Positions 7,523-14,371 of a DNA stretch of 14,371 nucleotides are shown here, one piece after another. A program made the position numbers and the translations under genes. The notes under the pieces are model-generated. The model searched no databases. It was not told where the DNA came from and was given only the letters and a program-made list of their open reading frames with translations. Within the stretch, counting starts at the first letter, position 1. Each line of letters begins with the position of its first letter. Source of the DNA: JAYEHK01 sp034659475 (GTDB taxonomy: Bacteria; Bacillota; Syntrophomonadia; Syntrophomonadales; Syntrophomonadaceae); assembly GCA_034659475.1 (NCBI GenBank), contig JAYEHK010000110.1, positions 1-14,371 of the forward strand, read 5' to 3'.

Positions 7523-9025
7523 ATGACGGATTATGATGTTGTCGTTATTGGTGCAGGGAATGGCGGTTTAACAGCAGCGGCCACCCTAGCACAGAGCGGT
7601 TTACAGGTATTGCTCCTGGAAAAACATAATATCCCTGGGGGTTGTGCCACCAGTTTTCGCAGGGGTCGGTTTGAATTTGAAGTTGCTCTCCACCAGTTGA
7701 GTGGAATGGGGACCCCCGAAAGGCCAGGACCTTTAAGAAAAATACTTCAAAAGCTTCAGGTAGAACAAGAAATCGAATGGGTGCAGATGGATAAGTTATA
7801 TCGGTTGCTGCTACCAGGTGAACTGGATATTACCCTGGAGGCTGACCGCAGTAAAGCCATCGCTACCCTTCAGGAACGTTTTCCGGAGGAAAAAGAATCC
7901 ATAGCGAAGTTCTACGATATTTGCTATCAGTTTATCATTGAGGCCGTTACTGTCTCACGATTGAAAGATGATGTGAAGCCGGAAGAATACCCGATATATT
8001 TTAAATATGCGTTGAAAAATGCCCAGGAAGTGCTGGATGAGTTTTTCAAAGATCCATTATTACAATCCTCGCTTGGAGTCTACTGGGGATTTATGGGGCT
8101 TCCGCCCAAGCGGTTACCCTTTAGCCTCTTGGCAGGAAATATTTTTGTCTACATGGAATTCAAACCCTTTCATATGAAGGGTGGATCACAGGCCATGTCT
8201 AACGCTCTGGTCAATCAGATTCTTGTTCATGGTTCTGAGGTGCGATTTAACTGTGCAGCCGAGAAAATTCTGGTCCAGGATGGAAAAATCTGCGGTGTTC
8301 GTACGGCAGATGGAGAAGATATTCATTGTTCCTATGTGGTGTCCAATGCATCCACGATTGATACCTATGTAAACCTGATGGATCCCGAAGACGTTCCAGC
8401 GAAGCAGTTGGAAATACTAGGGGGAAGCAGCATCGGAGTTTCCGCCATGGCCATATTTATTGGCTTGGACTGTGAACCCCAAGAGGTTGGTATTCACGAG
8501 TCCACGAACATGATCTATGCCAGTGCAGATGCGGAAAAAGCCTTTGCCGGCAGCCGAAAACTGACGGTAGAGGACGACGGATTGATCCTCACCTGCTACA
8601 CCATTGACGATCCCAGCTTTTCACCGCCAGGCACCAGTCAGGTGGTCATCGTCGATCTGAAATATGCCGAACCATGGATGGAGCTGTCTCCTGAACAATA
8701 TAACGAAACCAAATACCGCATGGCAGATCAGATCCTGGAAAGGGTAGAAAAAATGTTTCCCGGTTTGCGGGAACACATCGAAGAGATTGAGGTCTCTACG
8801 CCCCTCACCTACATGCGTTATCTAGGACATCCCGGGGGTGCCTTCTATGGATTTGATCAGTATAACAAAGATTCATCAATGTTTGTTTCTCCAACGTCTC
8901 CTGTGGAAGGTCTCTATTTTGCGGGTACATGGGTAGGAACCTGTGGATTTGAACCAACCTTAACTTCCGGTTATAAGGCAGCAAGAGCGATCTTGAGAAA
9001 CCAGCAAAAGGGGGCGACAAAATGA
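7523..9025 (+). CDS. Phytoene desaturase / RetSat-like FAD oxidoreductase
   Basis: FAD flavoprotein of 500 residues related to carotenoid desaturases (CrtI) and all-trans-retinol saturases. The N-terminal dinucleotide fold is VVVIGAGNGGLTAAATLAQS (6-25), then LLEKHNIPGGCATSFRRG (31-48), where E33 should bind the FAD ribose. The C-terminal FAD motif GLYFAGTWVGTCGFEPTLTS is at 463-482, with GYKAARAIL following. Start ATG has AGGAGG (7511-7516) 6 nt upstream. It lies 32 nt after the FMN gene and overlaps the next gene by 4 nt (ATGA), so the three are surely co-expressed. No carotenoid synthesis genes are nearby, so a role in pigment synthesis is unlikely. It probably adds or removes a C=C bond in a lipid-like or polyene substrate, which I cannot identify. 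Confidence 0.88.
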   Translation: MTDYDVVVIGAGNGGLTAAATLAQSGLQVLLLEKHNIPGGCATSFRRGRFEFEVALHQLSGMGTPERPGPLRKILQKLQVEQEIEWVQMDKLYRLLLPGELDITLEADRSKAIATLQERFPEEKESIAKFYDICYQFIIEAVTVSRLKDDVKPEEYPIYFKYALKNAQEVLDEFFKDPLLQSSLGVYWGFMGLPPKRLPFSLLAGNIFVYMEFKPFHMKGGSQAMSNALVNQILVHGSEVRFNCAAEKILVQDGKICGVRTADGEDIHCSYVVSNASTIDTYVNLMDPEDVPAKQLEILGGSSIGVSAMAIFIGLDCEPQEVGIHESTNMIYASADAEKAFAGSRKLTVEDDGLILTCYTIDDPSFSPPGTSQVVIVDLKYAEPWMELSPEQYNETKYRMADQILERVEKMFPGLREHIEEIEVSTPLTYMRYLGHPGGAFYGFDQYNKDSSMFVSPTSPVEGLYFAGTWVGTCGFEPTLTSGYKAARAILRNQQKGATK

Positions 9026-10176
9026 AAGATCTCAGGGAATACATAGAGGGATACCAGGATATACAAAAAGAAATTGAGATCAGTCGTAAATACGGAACAG
9101 ATTATGCTTCCCAGAGAGGCAAACAGGCGGAAATTATCAATCGGATTCATCCAGCCCAGCTTACACTGGAGGTATCCGCGATTATTGAAGAAACCAGCTC
9201 ATGTAAGACCCTGCGGCTTGTATCCCCAAATGGTTATCTGCCACCATTCCAGGCAGGCCAGTATATCAACCTCTTTGTAGAAATCGATGGAGTGCGCACC
9301 AGTCGTCCCTACAGCATATCATCCTCTCCTCGGCAAAGGGCGTATTATGATATCACGGTACGTAGAATTGAAACCGGGTTTGTGTCCGATTATTTGCTCG
9401 ACAATGTTCGGGCGGGGGATCAGTTTATCAGCAGTGGTCCAGCTGGCAATTTCTATTACAATCCGCTTTACCATGGCAAGGACCTGGTGCTTCTGGCCGG
9501 TGGCAGCGGGGTAACCCCCTTTATGAGTATGATCCGTGAGGCGGTGGATGCTGGCCTGGATCGAAATATCCATCTCATCTATGGGAGTCGAACCGAGGAT
9601 GATGTTCTATTTTATGAAGAGTTAAAAACCTTAGCTGAACGTTCCAAACGATTTACCTTTGATCTGGTTCTCTCCGAACCGTCCTCCTCCTTTATAGGAT
9701 ATAAAGGACTGATCGGTGCTGAATTGATTAACCAACTAGTCGAATCAACCAATGCAAAATTTTACTATATTTGTGGGCCACAGCAGATGTATGAATACTG
9801 TGAAGCCGAGCTGCAAAGTATGGGTATACCTGCCAGAAAAATTCGCCGCGAAATGTTTGGCACTGCGACAGATATTACCAAAGAAGCCGGATGGCCAGCA
9901 GACCTGGATCCAGATCAAGAATTCAGCGTGATCGTCAAAGGCAAAAAGACCATCTCTGCCAAAGCCGGTGAACCGTTACTGATCGCGCTGGAAAGAGCTG
10001 GCATTCTCGTTCCTGTATGTTGCCGTTCTGGAGAATGCAGCCTCTGCAGAGTGAAACTTCTATCCGGAACAGTATTTCAACCACGGGGTGTGCTAATCAG
10101 GGAATCTGATAGGAAATATGGCTATATTCACTCTTGCAAAGCATATCCACTGGAAAATATGGAAATAAGCTTATGA
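9022..10176 (+). CDS. Ferredoxin reductase with C-terminal 2Fe-2S domain
   Basis: Electron-transfer flavoprotein of the ferredoxin-NADP reductase family fused to a plant-type 2Fe-2S ferredoxin, 384 residues. About residues 48-140 form the FAD barrel, with RPYSISSSP (95-103) binding FAD. Residues 153-275 form the NAD(P) domain, with LLAGGSGVTPFMSM (157-170) and CGP (251-253). Residues about 300-384 form the ferredoxin, with C334-x4-C339-x2-C342 and C372 as cluster ligands (C333 is extra). The N-terminal 45 residues are an unusual helical extension. It overlaps the FAD oxidoreductase gene by 4 nt and lacks an oxygenase partner nearby, unlike most PaaE/BenC-type reductases. The natural inference is that it moves electrons between NAD(P)H and the two flavoproteins of its operon. 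Confidence 0.9.
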   Translation: MKDLREYIEGYQDIQKEIEISRKYGTDYASQRGKQAEIINRIHPAQLTLEVSAIIEETSSCKTLRLVSPNGYLPPFQAGQYINLFVEIDGVRTSRPYSISSSPRQRAYYDITVRRIETGFVSDYLLDNVRAGDQFISSGPAGNFYYNPLYHGKDLVLLAGGSGVTPFMSMIREAVDAGLDRNIHLIYGSRTEDDVLFYEELKTLAERSKRFTFDLVLSEPSSSFIGYKGLIGAELINQLVESTNAKFYYICGPQQMYEYCEAELQSMGIPARKIRREMFGTATDITKEAGWPADLDPDQEFSVIVKGKKTISAKAGEPLLIALERAGILVPVCCRSGECSLCRVKLLSGTVFQPRGVLIRESDRKYGYIHSCKAYPLENMEISL

Positions 10177-10181
10177 TCAAA

Positions 10182-10210
10182 ACAGGACCCTCTATAATAG
10201 AGGGTCCTGT
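10182..10210. terminator. Perfect 13-bp-stem palindrome after the redox operon
   Basis: ACAGGACCCTCTA (10182-10194), loop TAA, and TAGAGGGTCCTGT (10198-10210), starting 5 nt after the stop codon. The plus strand is followed by ATAATGG with no T-run, so it is not a textbook terminator in that direction; on the minus strand TTTTG follows. It probably still stalls transcription or protects the mRNA 3' end. Confidence 0.55.
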
Positions 10211-10250
10211 ATAATGGTGACAGGAAAGGTTGAATCTTCATGCTCAATAC

Positions 10251-10289
10251 TTGACACCGCATCTATGAAATGTTTAATATGAATATATT
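10251..10289 (+). promoter_or_regulatory. Promoter of the second padR gene
   Basis: A perfect -35 TTGACA (10251-10256), 18-bp spacer and TAATAT (10275-10280). The small dyad AATAT-gaat-ATATT (10276-10289) overlaps the -10 and start site and abuts the ribosome binding site. The promoter is good; the dyad is a weak autoregulatory operator candidate. Confidence 0.65.
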
Positions 10290-10301
10290 GGAGGTGGTAT
10301 T

Positions 10302-10889
10302 ATGTCATTGCAGCATGCGATTTTGGGATTGCTTACCTACGAATCCATGAGTGGCTATGATTTGAAATCTTTTCTGGATAATTCTATTAATTTCTTTTGG
10401 ACAGCCCAGCTAAGCCAGATTTATAGAGATCTAGGAAGTTTGGAGAGCAAAGGGTATGTTACTTACCATATAGAAAAACAAGAAGGGCGTCCGGATCGAA
10501 AAGTCTATAGTATTAATGAAGAGGGACGTGGGGCTTTTACCAAATGGTTGGAAAAGTTTCCGCCGACGCTCAGTTCGGCAGTTAGGGATGAATTTGCTGT
10601 GCGGATCTTTTTTGGTTCCCGCATATCACAGGACGAAATGAGTTTTCAGTTAAAACGATTCAAAAAGGAAAAAGAAGAAGAACTTAAATCATTTGTCTAT
10701 GTGAACAAAATTGTTGAGAAGTATTCTCAGACGTTAGGGGCTCCACAGGAAGAATTCTACTGGAAGCTTTTGTTGAAAAGAAGTTACATGGTGACCAATA
10801 GCCTGATAGAATGGGCGGACGAAAGTATACAAATGATTGAAAACAGCCAAATACCCACTTCTAACCAAGAAAACGAGACTGTTTCTTAA
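10302..10889 (+). CDS. PadR-family transcriptional regulator (second)
   Basis: A 195-residue PadR-family DNA-binding protein. The winged helix occupies residues 1-85: HAILGLLTYESMSGYDLKSF (5-24), the recognition helix in TAQLSQIYRDLGSLESKGYV (34-53), and the wing motif EGRPDRKVYSINEEG (61-75). A helical C-terminal domain (about 90-185) with a Lys/Glu-rich coiled-coil-like stretch (about 115-135) follows, and the last 15 residues are polar and probably disordered. ATG follows GGAGGTGG with about 7 nt spacing. It differs clearly from the first PadR (5234-5773), so the two are not a recent duplication. It lies between the redox operon and the convergent enoyl-CoA hydratase, so either could be its target; its own promoter dyad suggests self-control. 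Confidence 0.93.
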   Translation: MSLQHAILGLLTYESMSGYDLKSFLDNSINFFWTAQLSQIYRDLGSLESKGYVTYHIEKQEGRPDRKVYSINEEGRGAFTKWLEKFPPTLSSAVRDEFAVRIFFGSRISQDEMSFQLKRFKKEKEEELKSFVYVNKIVEKYSQTLGAPQEEFYWKLLLKRSYMVTNSLIEWADESIQMIENSQIPTSNQENETVS

Positions 10890-10904
10890 CGTTTGTTTAT
10901 TTTG

Positions 10905-10960
10905 CTAACTTTTGTTTTTTATCGGTATAGCAAAAGCAAGAAATCCAAACAAAAGTTTAG
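10905..10960. repeat. Inverted repeat downstream of the second padR
   Basis: CTAACTTTTGTTT (10905-10917) faces AAACAAAAGTTTAG (10947-10960), 13 bp with one bulged base. The left arm is followed by TTT. It may be a weak first terminator; a better one follows at 11013-11043. No gene is credible in 10890-11130. Confidence 0.5.
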
Positions 10961-11012
10961 AACCCCCTGAAAAGACCAATAGGCCTGTATTTAAAAAGGT
11001 TTTGTTTAAAGC

Positions 11013-11043
11013 AAAAAAAAAGAGCCACAAAGGCTCTTTTTTT
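11013..11043. terminator. Bidirectional terminator between padR and enoyl-CoA hydratase
   Basis: An A-run (11013-11020), AGAGCC (11021-11026), loop ACAAA, GGCTCT (11032-11037) and a T-run (11038-11043). It can end transcription of padR on the plus strand and of the enoyl-CoA hydratase gene on the minus strand, as expected between convergent genes. Confidence 0.85.
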
Positions 11044-11071
11044 AATGTACAGCCAATTATGATTAAAATCC

Positions 11072-11135
11072 TGTCTGCGAAAGTCCAGAAAGTCCGCGTA
11101 GTCCGCGTCTATTCAAAGTCTATTTTCTACCTAAC
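11072..11135. repeat. Dispersed CCGCGTCTATT repeat
   Basis: CTGCGAAAGTCC...AAGTCCGCGTAGTCCGCGTCTATTC...TCTATTTTCTACC resembles 5032-5074 and, less well, 4882-4915 and 5128-5159. The last bases overlap the stop codon of the enoyl-CoA hydratase gene. The repeat is non-coding and AT/CG mosaic. Confidence 0.6.
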
Positions 11136-11934
11136 ACCCCTTAAACGCAGCCTTGCGGTTCTCCAGGAAAGCCCCCATGCCTTCCTTCTGGTCTTCCGAG
11201 GAGAAGAGCATTGACCAAGCAATTTGTTCGGCCCGGCTGCCCTCTTTTATGCCCATACTCATTGAATTGTTAATTGATTGTTTGGCTTCTCTTATTGCTA
11301 GAGGGCCCTTTTTAGTAAACTTGCGGGCCATTTTCTTCGCAGCATCCATCACTTCATCAGCAGGAACGACCTGATTGACCATACCCATTTCATAAGCCTT
11401 AGCCGCATCGAAGAATTCTCCAGTCATGACATACTGTTTAGCGCGACAGAGGGAAACATTCCGTGGCATCCTTTGTGTTCCCCCTGCACCAGGGAAGATG
11501 CCGATGTTAATTTCAGGGAATCCCAATGTGCAATTATCTGCCATAATGTGAATGTCACAGGCCAGAATAACTTCCAGGCCCCCTCCCAGAGCCAGGCCGC
11601 GTACAGCAGCAATAGTAGGTTTATGATTGTCCTCAATCGCAAAGACGGTCTGATGGACCTTGTCCAGAAAATCGCGGGCCTGAAAAGCATTATACCCGGC
11701 TACTGCCTTCAGGTCTGCACCAGCGGCAAAGGCCTGTTCGTTACCGCAGATAATGATAGACCGAACTTCAGGATCTGTGTTGTAGGCGCAAAGAGCGTCG
11801 TATGCCTCATCCAGAAGTTTTGTGTTAACAGCGTTAAAAGCTTTTGGTCTGTTAAACTGCAGGTAACCAATGCCATCTTCTACCCATGCCAATATGGTTT
11901 CATAATTAACTCCCCGATACAATTCATGTTCCAT
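11131..11934 (-). CDS. Enoyl-CoA hydratase (crotonase family), second paralogue
   Basis: Hydrates trans-2-enoyl-CoA to 3-hydroxyacyl-CoA in beta-oxidation or butyrate metabolism; acts in the cytosol, usually as a hexamer. 267 residues. FAAGADLKAVAG (69-80) provides the oxyanion-hole/CoA region. LALGGGLEVILACD (114-127) holds the first catalytic glutamate, E121, and GFPEINIGIFPGAGGTQRMP (138-157) the second, E141, so a hydratase is more likely than an isomerase. It has about 7 more N-terminal residues than the crt paralogue at 13075-13857 and is clearly diverged from it. ATG follows GGGGGAGG. It has its own unit: a perfect 28-bp palindrome starts 18 nt upstream of the start codon and a terminator separates it from hbd. 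Chain-length preference cannot be told. Confidence 0.93.
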   Translation of the reverse strand: MEHELYRGVNYETILAWVEDGIGYLQFNRPKAFNAVNTKLLDEAYDALCAYNTDPEVRSIIICGNEQAFAAGADLKAVAGYNAFQARDFLDKVHQTVFAIEDNHKPTIAAVRGLALGGGLEVILACDIHIMADNCTLGFPEINIGIFPGAGGTQRMPRNVSLCRAKQYVMTGEFFDAAKAYEMGMVNQVVPADEVMDAAKKMARKFTKKGPLAIREAKQSINNSMSMGIKEGSRAEQIAWSMLFSSEDQKEGMGAFLENRKAAFKGC

Positions 11935-11952
11935 GTTACTACCTCCCCCTTA

Positions 11953-12017
11953 AAACTATGGTAATATTATTATGTAATGTAAAAATATAACATTACATAA
12001 TAATATTACCATAGTTT
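11953..12017. promoter_or_regulatory. Perfect 28-bp palindrome upstream of enoyl-CoA hydratase
   Basis: The arm AAACTATGGTAATATTATTA... (11953-11980) is repeated exactly as reverse complement at 11990-12017, around the 9-nt loop AAAAATATA. Its centre reads ATGT-N9-ACAT, which fits the PadR-type operator pattern (ATGT-N8-10-ACAT, from published PadR sites). It lies 18 nt upstream of the start codon on the minus strand and next to the ribosome binding site, so it could act as an operator or, in RNA, as a large hairpin in the 5' leader. I could not place a convincing promoter here. Confidence 0.75.
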
Positions 12018-12083
12018 ATCAGAGAGAGTATTAAAAATTAATATAAATTTACATCCATTTGGTAAAAGGGAAAAGTAGTAAAT

Positions 12084-12118
12084 AAAAAAACACCGAAGAA
12101 AACATCTTCGGTGTTTTT
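12084..12118. terminator. Terminator of the crt-hbd operon (bidirectional)
   Basis: A-run (12084-12090), CACCGAAGA (12091-12099), loop AAACA, TCTTCGGTG (12105-12113), TTTTT (12114-12118). On the minus strand it is 13 nt after the hbd stop and has a U-run of seven. It isolates the enoyl-CoA hydratase unit from crt-hbd. Confidence 0.92.
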
Positions 12119-12131
12119 AGCTCGATAAATC

Positions 12132-12995
12132 CTAATACAGCATATATCCGTAATCATAAAAACCTTTGTTGGTTTTTCTCCCCAGTTTTCCTTCCTCAAC
12201 CATTGTTTTCAGAAGGTTAGACGGACGGTATCTTTGATCGTCCAGTTCCTGAAGAAAATACTCGGCTACGTGAAGCACCACGTCAACACCGATCAAATCA
12301 GCTAATGCCAGTGGTCCCATAGGCATATTAGTTCCCAGTTTAATGGCCTTGTCGATCTGTTCAGCCGACGCAACGCCTTCTTCCAGCAAAAGTGAAGCCT
12401 CGTTGATATATGGGACAATCAGACGGTTAACGATAAACCCAGGGGTTTCTTTTACGATGACCGGTTCTTTGCCCATCGTCCATGCAAGTTCTTCTGCGAT
12501 GGTAACGGTAGCAGGAGCAGTTAGAGCACCTGGAACGACTTCAATCAGTTTCATCATGGATACCGGATTGAAGAAATGCATACCGATTACTTGCTCGGGT
12601 CTACCACTGGAAACGGCTATTTCAGTAATGCTGAGCGCCGAAGTATTACTGGCCAGAATAGCTTCTGGTTTACAAATCCCACCCAGCTGTTGGAAGATCT
12701 GCTGTTTAAGCTTTAGATCCTCGTGAACTGCTTCAAAAACTACATCACAATCTTTCAAATCAGCGAGCTCTGTACTTGTCGTGATCATTGTGTTAAAACG
12801 GTTCACCTCGTCATTGGTTCTCACACCTTTTCCAACCGCTTTTTTCCACATCTTGTTTACGACCTTGAAGGCTTTGTTAACGGTATTCTGATCAACGTCT
12901 ATCATGACCACAGTATACCCTGCCTCTACACACACCTGCACAATACCAGCGCCAATGACTCCAGTTCCAAGTACTCCAACGTTCTTTACTGTCAT
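12132..12995 (-). CDS. hbd: 3-hydroxybutyryl-CoA dehydrogenase
   Basis: NAD(P)-dependent oxidation of 3-hydroxyacyl-CoA to 3-oxoacyl-CoA, or the reverse in butyrate synthesis. 287 residues, the normal length of clostridial Hbd. The Rossmann motif GVLGTGVIGAGI is at 7-18, SNTSAL at 116-121, and GMHFFNPVSMMKLIEVV (138-154) carries the catalytic pair H140 and E152. GFIVNRLIVPYINEA (186-200) starts the C-terminal helical domain with N190, and the end GRKTNKGFYDYG is typical. The start ATG follows AGGAGG (minus strand, 13005-13010) with 9 nt spacing. It lies 79 bp after crt with no terminator between them, so the two form an operon. Thiolase is absent from the window. Confidence 0.95.
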   Translation of the reverse strand: MTVKNVGVLGTGVIGAGIVQVCVEAGYTVVMIDVDQNTVNKAFKVVNKMWKKAVGKGVRTNDEVNRFNTMITTSTELADLKDCDVVFEAVHEDLKLKQQIFQQLGGICKPEAILASNTSALSITEIAVSSGRPEQVIGMHFFNPVSMMKLIEVVPGALTAPATVTIAEELAWTMGKEPVIVKETPGFIVNRLIVPYINEASLLLEEGVASAEQIDKAIKLGTNMPMGPLALADLIGVDVVLHVAEYFLQELDDQRYRPSNLLKTMVEEGKLGRKTNKGFYDYGYMLY

Positions 12996-13074
12996 AACCT
13001 AAATCCTCCTCAACATATTACTTATCAAGACGACAGGATAATTGCTCCAGTCAATCTATATATCTAATAATTAA

Positions 13075-13857
13075 TTAATTACATTTAAAATTGGGTTTTC
13101 TCTTTTCAACAAAGGCTTTCATACCTTCTTTTTGATCTTCGGTAGAAAAACACAGACCGAACATGTCCACTTCAATCGTCATTGCGGTGTCGATGTCCGT
13201 TTGCATGCCTTTACCGATTTCATGTTTACACATGCGAACCGCAATAGGCGCAGCGGCCATAATCTTGCCAGCCAATTTCCTTGCTTCATCCATCAGGGTA
13301 TCAGATGAATATACATGATTGATAAGCCCGATACGATAAGCTTCGTCTGCTTTGATATTGCCACCGGTATAGATCAATTCCTTGGCTCTGCCCTCACCAA
13401 TCAGACGGGGCAGGCGCTGGGTTCCACCATAGCCAGGGGTGATACCGATTTTAGACTCGGGTTGACCAAACAGAGCATTCTCAGAAGCCAAACGGATATC
13501 ACAGGCCATTGCCAGTTCGCATCCACCACCCAGTGCAAAACCATTCACTGCAGCAATCGTTGGTTTTTCCATCAGTTCGAGTTCTCTAAAGACCTCCTGA
13601 CCCAGTTTTGAAAATGCTCGACCTTCCATAGGTCCAAAATTCATCATGTAAGCAATGTCTGCACCAGCTACAAAAGCCTTGTCCCCAGACCCGGTGACGA
13701 TGAGTGCATAAAGGTTATCATCAGCGGCAACATCCTTTACTGCTTCTCGGATTTCTTCCAGGGTGTCTTTGTTCAGAGCATTCATTGCCTTGGGGCGATT
13801 CACAGTCAGAATTGCCAGAGCTCCCTCTTTTTCTAGAATAATGTTTTCAAACGCCAT
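13075..13857 (-). CDS. crt: Crotonase / 3-hydroxybutyryl-CoA dehydratase
   Basis: Crotonase-family hydratase of 260 residues, the usual length of clostridial Crt. It interconverts crotonyl-CoA and 3-hydroxybutyryl-CoA. FVAGADIAYM (62-71) is the oxyanion/CoA loop, FALGGGCELAMACD (107-120) has catalytic E114, and GQPESKIGITPGYGGTQRLP (131-150) has E134, so the full hydratase pair is present. I start it at the ATG at 13857, because GGAGG (minus strand, 13866-13870) is 8 nt upstream; an in-frame TTG 15 nt earlier overlaps that site and is rejected. First gene of the crt-hbd operon, with a candidate promoter near 13980-14007. The partner Hbd suggests short-chain (C4) work, as in butyrate producers and syntrophs. 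Confidence 0.95.
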   Translation of the reverse strand: MAFENIILEKEGALAILTVNRPKAMNALNKDTLEEIREAVKDVAADDNLYALIVTGSGDKAFVAGADIAYMMNFGPMEGRAFSKLGQEVFRELELMEKPTIAAVNGFALGGGCELAMACDIRLASENALFGQPESKIGITPGYGGTQRLPRLIGEGRAKELIYTGGNIKADEAYRIGLINHVYSSDTLMDEARKLAGKIMAAAPIAVRMCKHEIGKGMQTDIDTAMTIEVDMFGLCFSTEDQKEGMKAFVEKRKPNFKCN

Positions 13858-13925
13858 CACTAGTCCCTCCAAATATTTTTATTTTACCCCTTTTCTTCTA
13901 AACCTTTCCCCATATCCTATTAAAA

Positions 13926-14007
13926 ATGCTTTTTACGGCTAATCATCCGCTTGTTACACATAAAAAGCATGCCGTAACCATTATATGGATAAACAGTCTG
14001 TCTCCAA
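13926..14007 (-). promoter_or_regulatory. crt-hbd promoter candidate with downstream inverted repeat
   Basis: On the minus strand TTGGAG (14002-14007), a 16-bp spacer and TATAAT (13980-13985) form a reasonable promoter. Just past the expected start is an inverted repeat, TAAAAAGCAT (13961-13970) with ATGCTTTTTA (13926-13935). An overlapping pair, GCCGTAA (13971-13977) and TTACGGC (13933-13939), could form an alternative stem. The two mutually exclusive pairings suggest an operator or a leader switch. The rest of 13858-14172 shows nothing else. Confidence 0.5.
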
Positions 14008-14172
14008 GTTTCAGAAGAGCAGGAAATGTACAAATATATATATTTTGTCTTTGTAAAACAAATGTCGAACCTTCACTACTGTACATTATACAATATCTTA
14101 ACCGATTTCCAATGATATTTTCAAACCAGATTGTGCATTTAGTAACAAATTTCGAACCAGGTTTCTGCGCAA

Positions 14173-14371
<199 letters not shown>

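Noticed and set aside
10912..11214. 100-aa plus-strand ORF
   Set aside because: It has no ribosome binding site, crosses the terminator at 11013-11043 and runs into the opposite-strand enoyl-CoA hydratase gene.
12343..13067. Plus-strand ORFs opposite hbd
   Set aside because: They are antisense frames of a well-supported hbd gene and lack start signals.

Overview
The window looks like part of a low-to-mid GC anaerobic Firmicute (Clostridia-type) chromosome. This is an inference from strong AGGAGG-type ribosome binding sites, TTGACA/TATAAT promoters, stem-plus-T-run terminators, two PadR regulators, and a crotonase/3-hydroxybutyryl-CoA dehydrogenase/acyl-CoA dehydrogenase set typical of butyrate-type fermenters and syntrophs. 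I cannot name the genus.

Layout. (1) 1-2190: argH, a small acidic protein gene that overlaps its end, and a 53-residue two-CxxC protein, closed by a terminator. A perfect 29-bp inverted repeat lies in this unit. (2) 2205-2746: copy B of a non-coding repeat element. (3) 2747-5773: a 610-aa acyl-CoA dehydrogenase and a PadR regulator with its own promoter and palindromic operator candidate, separated by a gene-free stretch holding repeat debris. (4) 5801-6475: copy C, inverted relative to B. (5) 6519-10176: a tight three-gene operon of redox enzymes: an FMN nitronate monooxygenase/FabK-like oxidoreductase, a phytoene desaturase/RetSat-like FAD oxidoreductase, and a ferredoxin reductase fused to a 2Fe-2S domain. 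(6) 10302-10889: a second PadR regulator. (7) Minus strand: an enoyl-CoA hydratase (11131-11934) preceded by a perfect 28-bp palindrome, and a crt-hbd operon (13857 to 12132). (8) 14173-14371: the start of copy D, in the same orientation as B. The window also opens with a (CTAACCAA)10 array that is probably the end of a further copy (A).

How the genes fit together. Acyl-CoA dehydrogenase, two crotonases and 3-hydroxyacyl-CoA dehydrogenase cover the first three steps of beta-oxidation (or the reverse, butyrate-forming direction). Thiolase, acyl-CoA ligase/transferase and ETF are not in the window. The FMN/FAD/2Fe-2S operon could feed or drain electrons for reduction or desaturation of an unsaturated substrate. 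Two PadR-family proteins suggest control by a small ligand such as an aromatic or unsaturated acid. That link is inference.

The most unusual feature is the repeat element. It is about 540-680 bp, has 27-bp terminal inverted repeats, inward arrays of an 8-bp unit (CTNNCCAA), and a G-quadruplex-capable, hairpin-rich core, with no plausible ORF. Copies sit at the edges of successive gene blocks: B and C bracket acd-padR as inverted repeats, C and D bracket the redox and crotonase genes as inverted repeats, and B and D bracket the whole lipid module as direct repeats.
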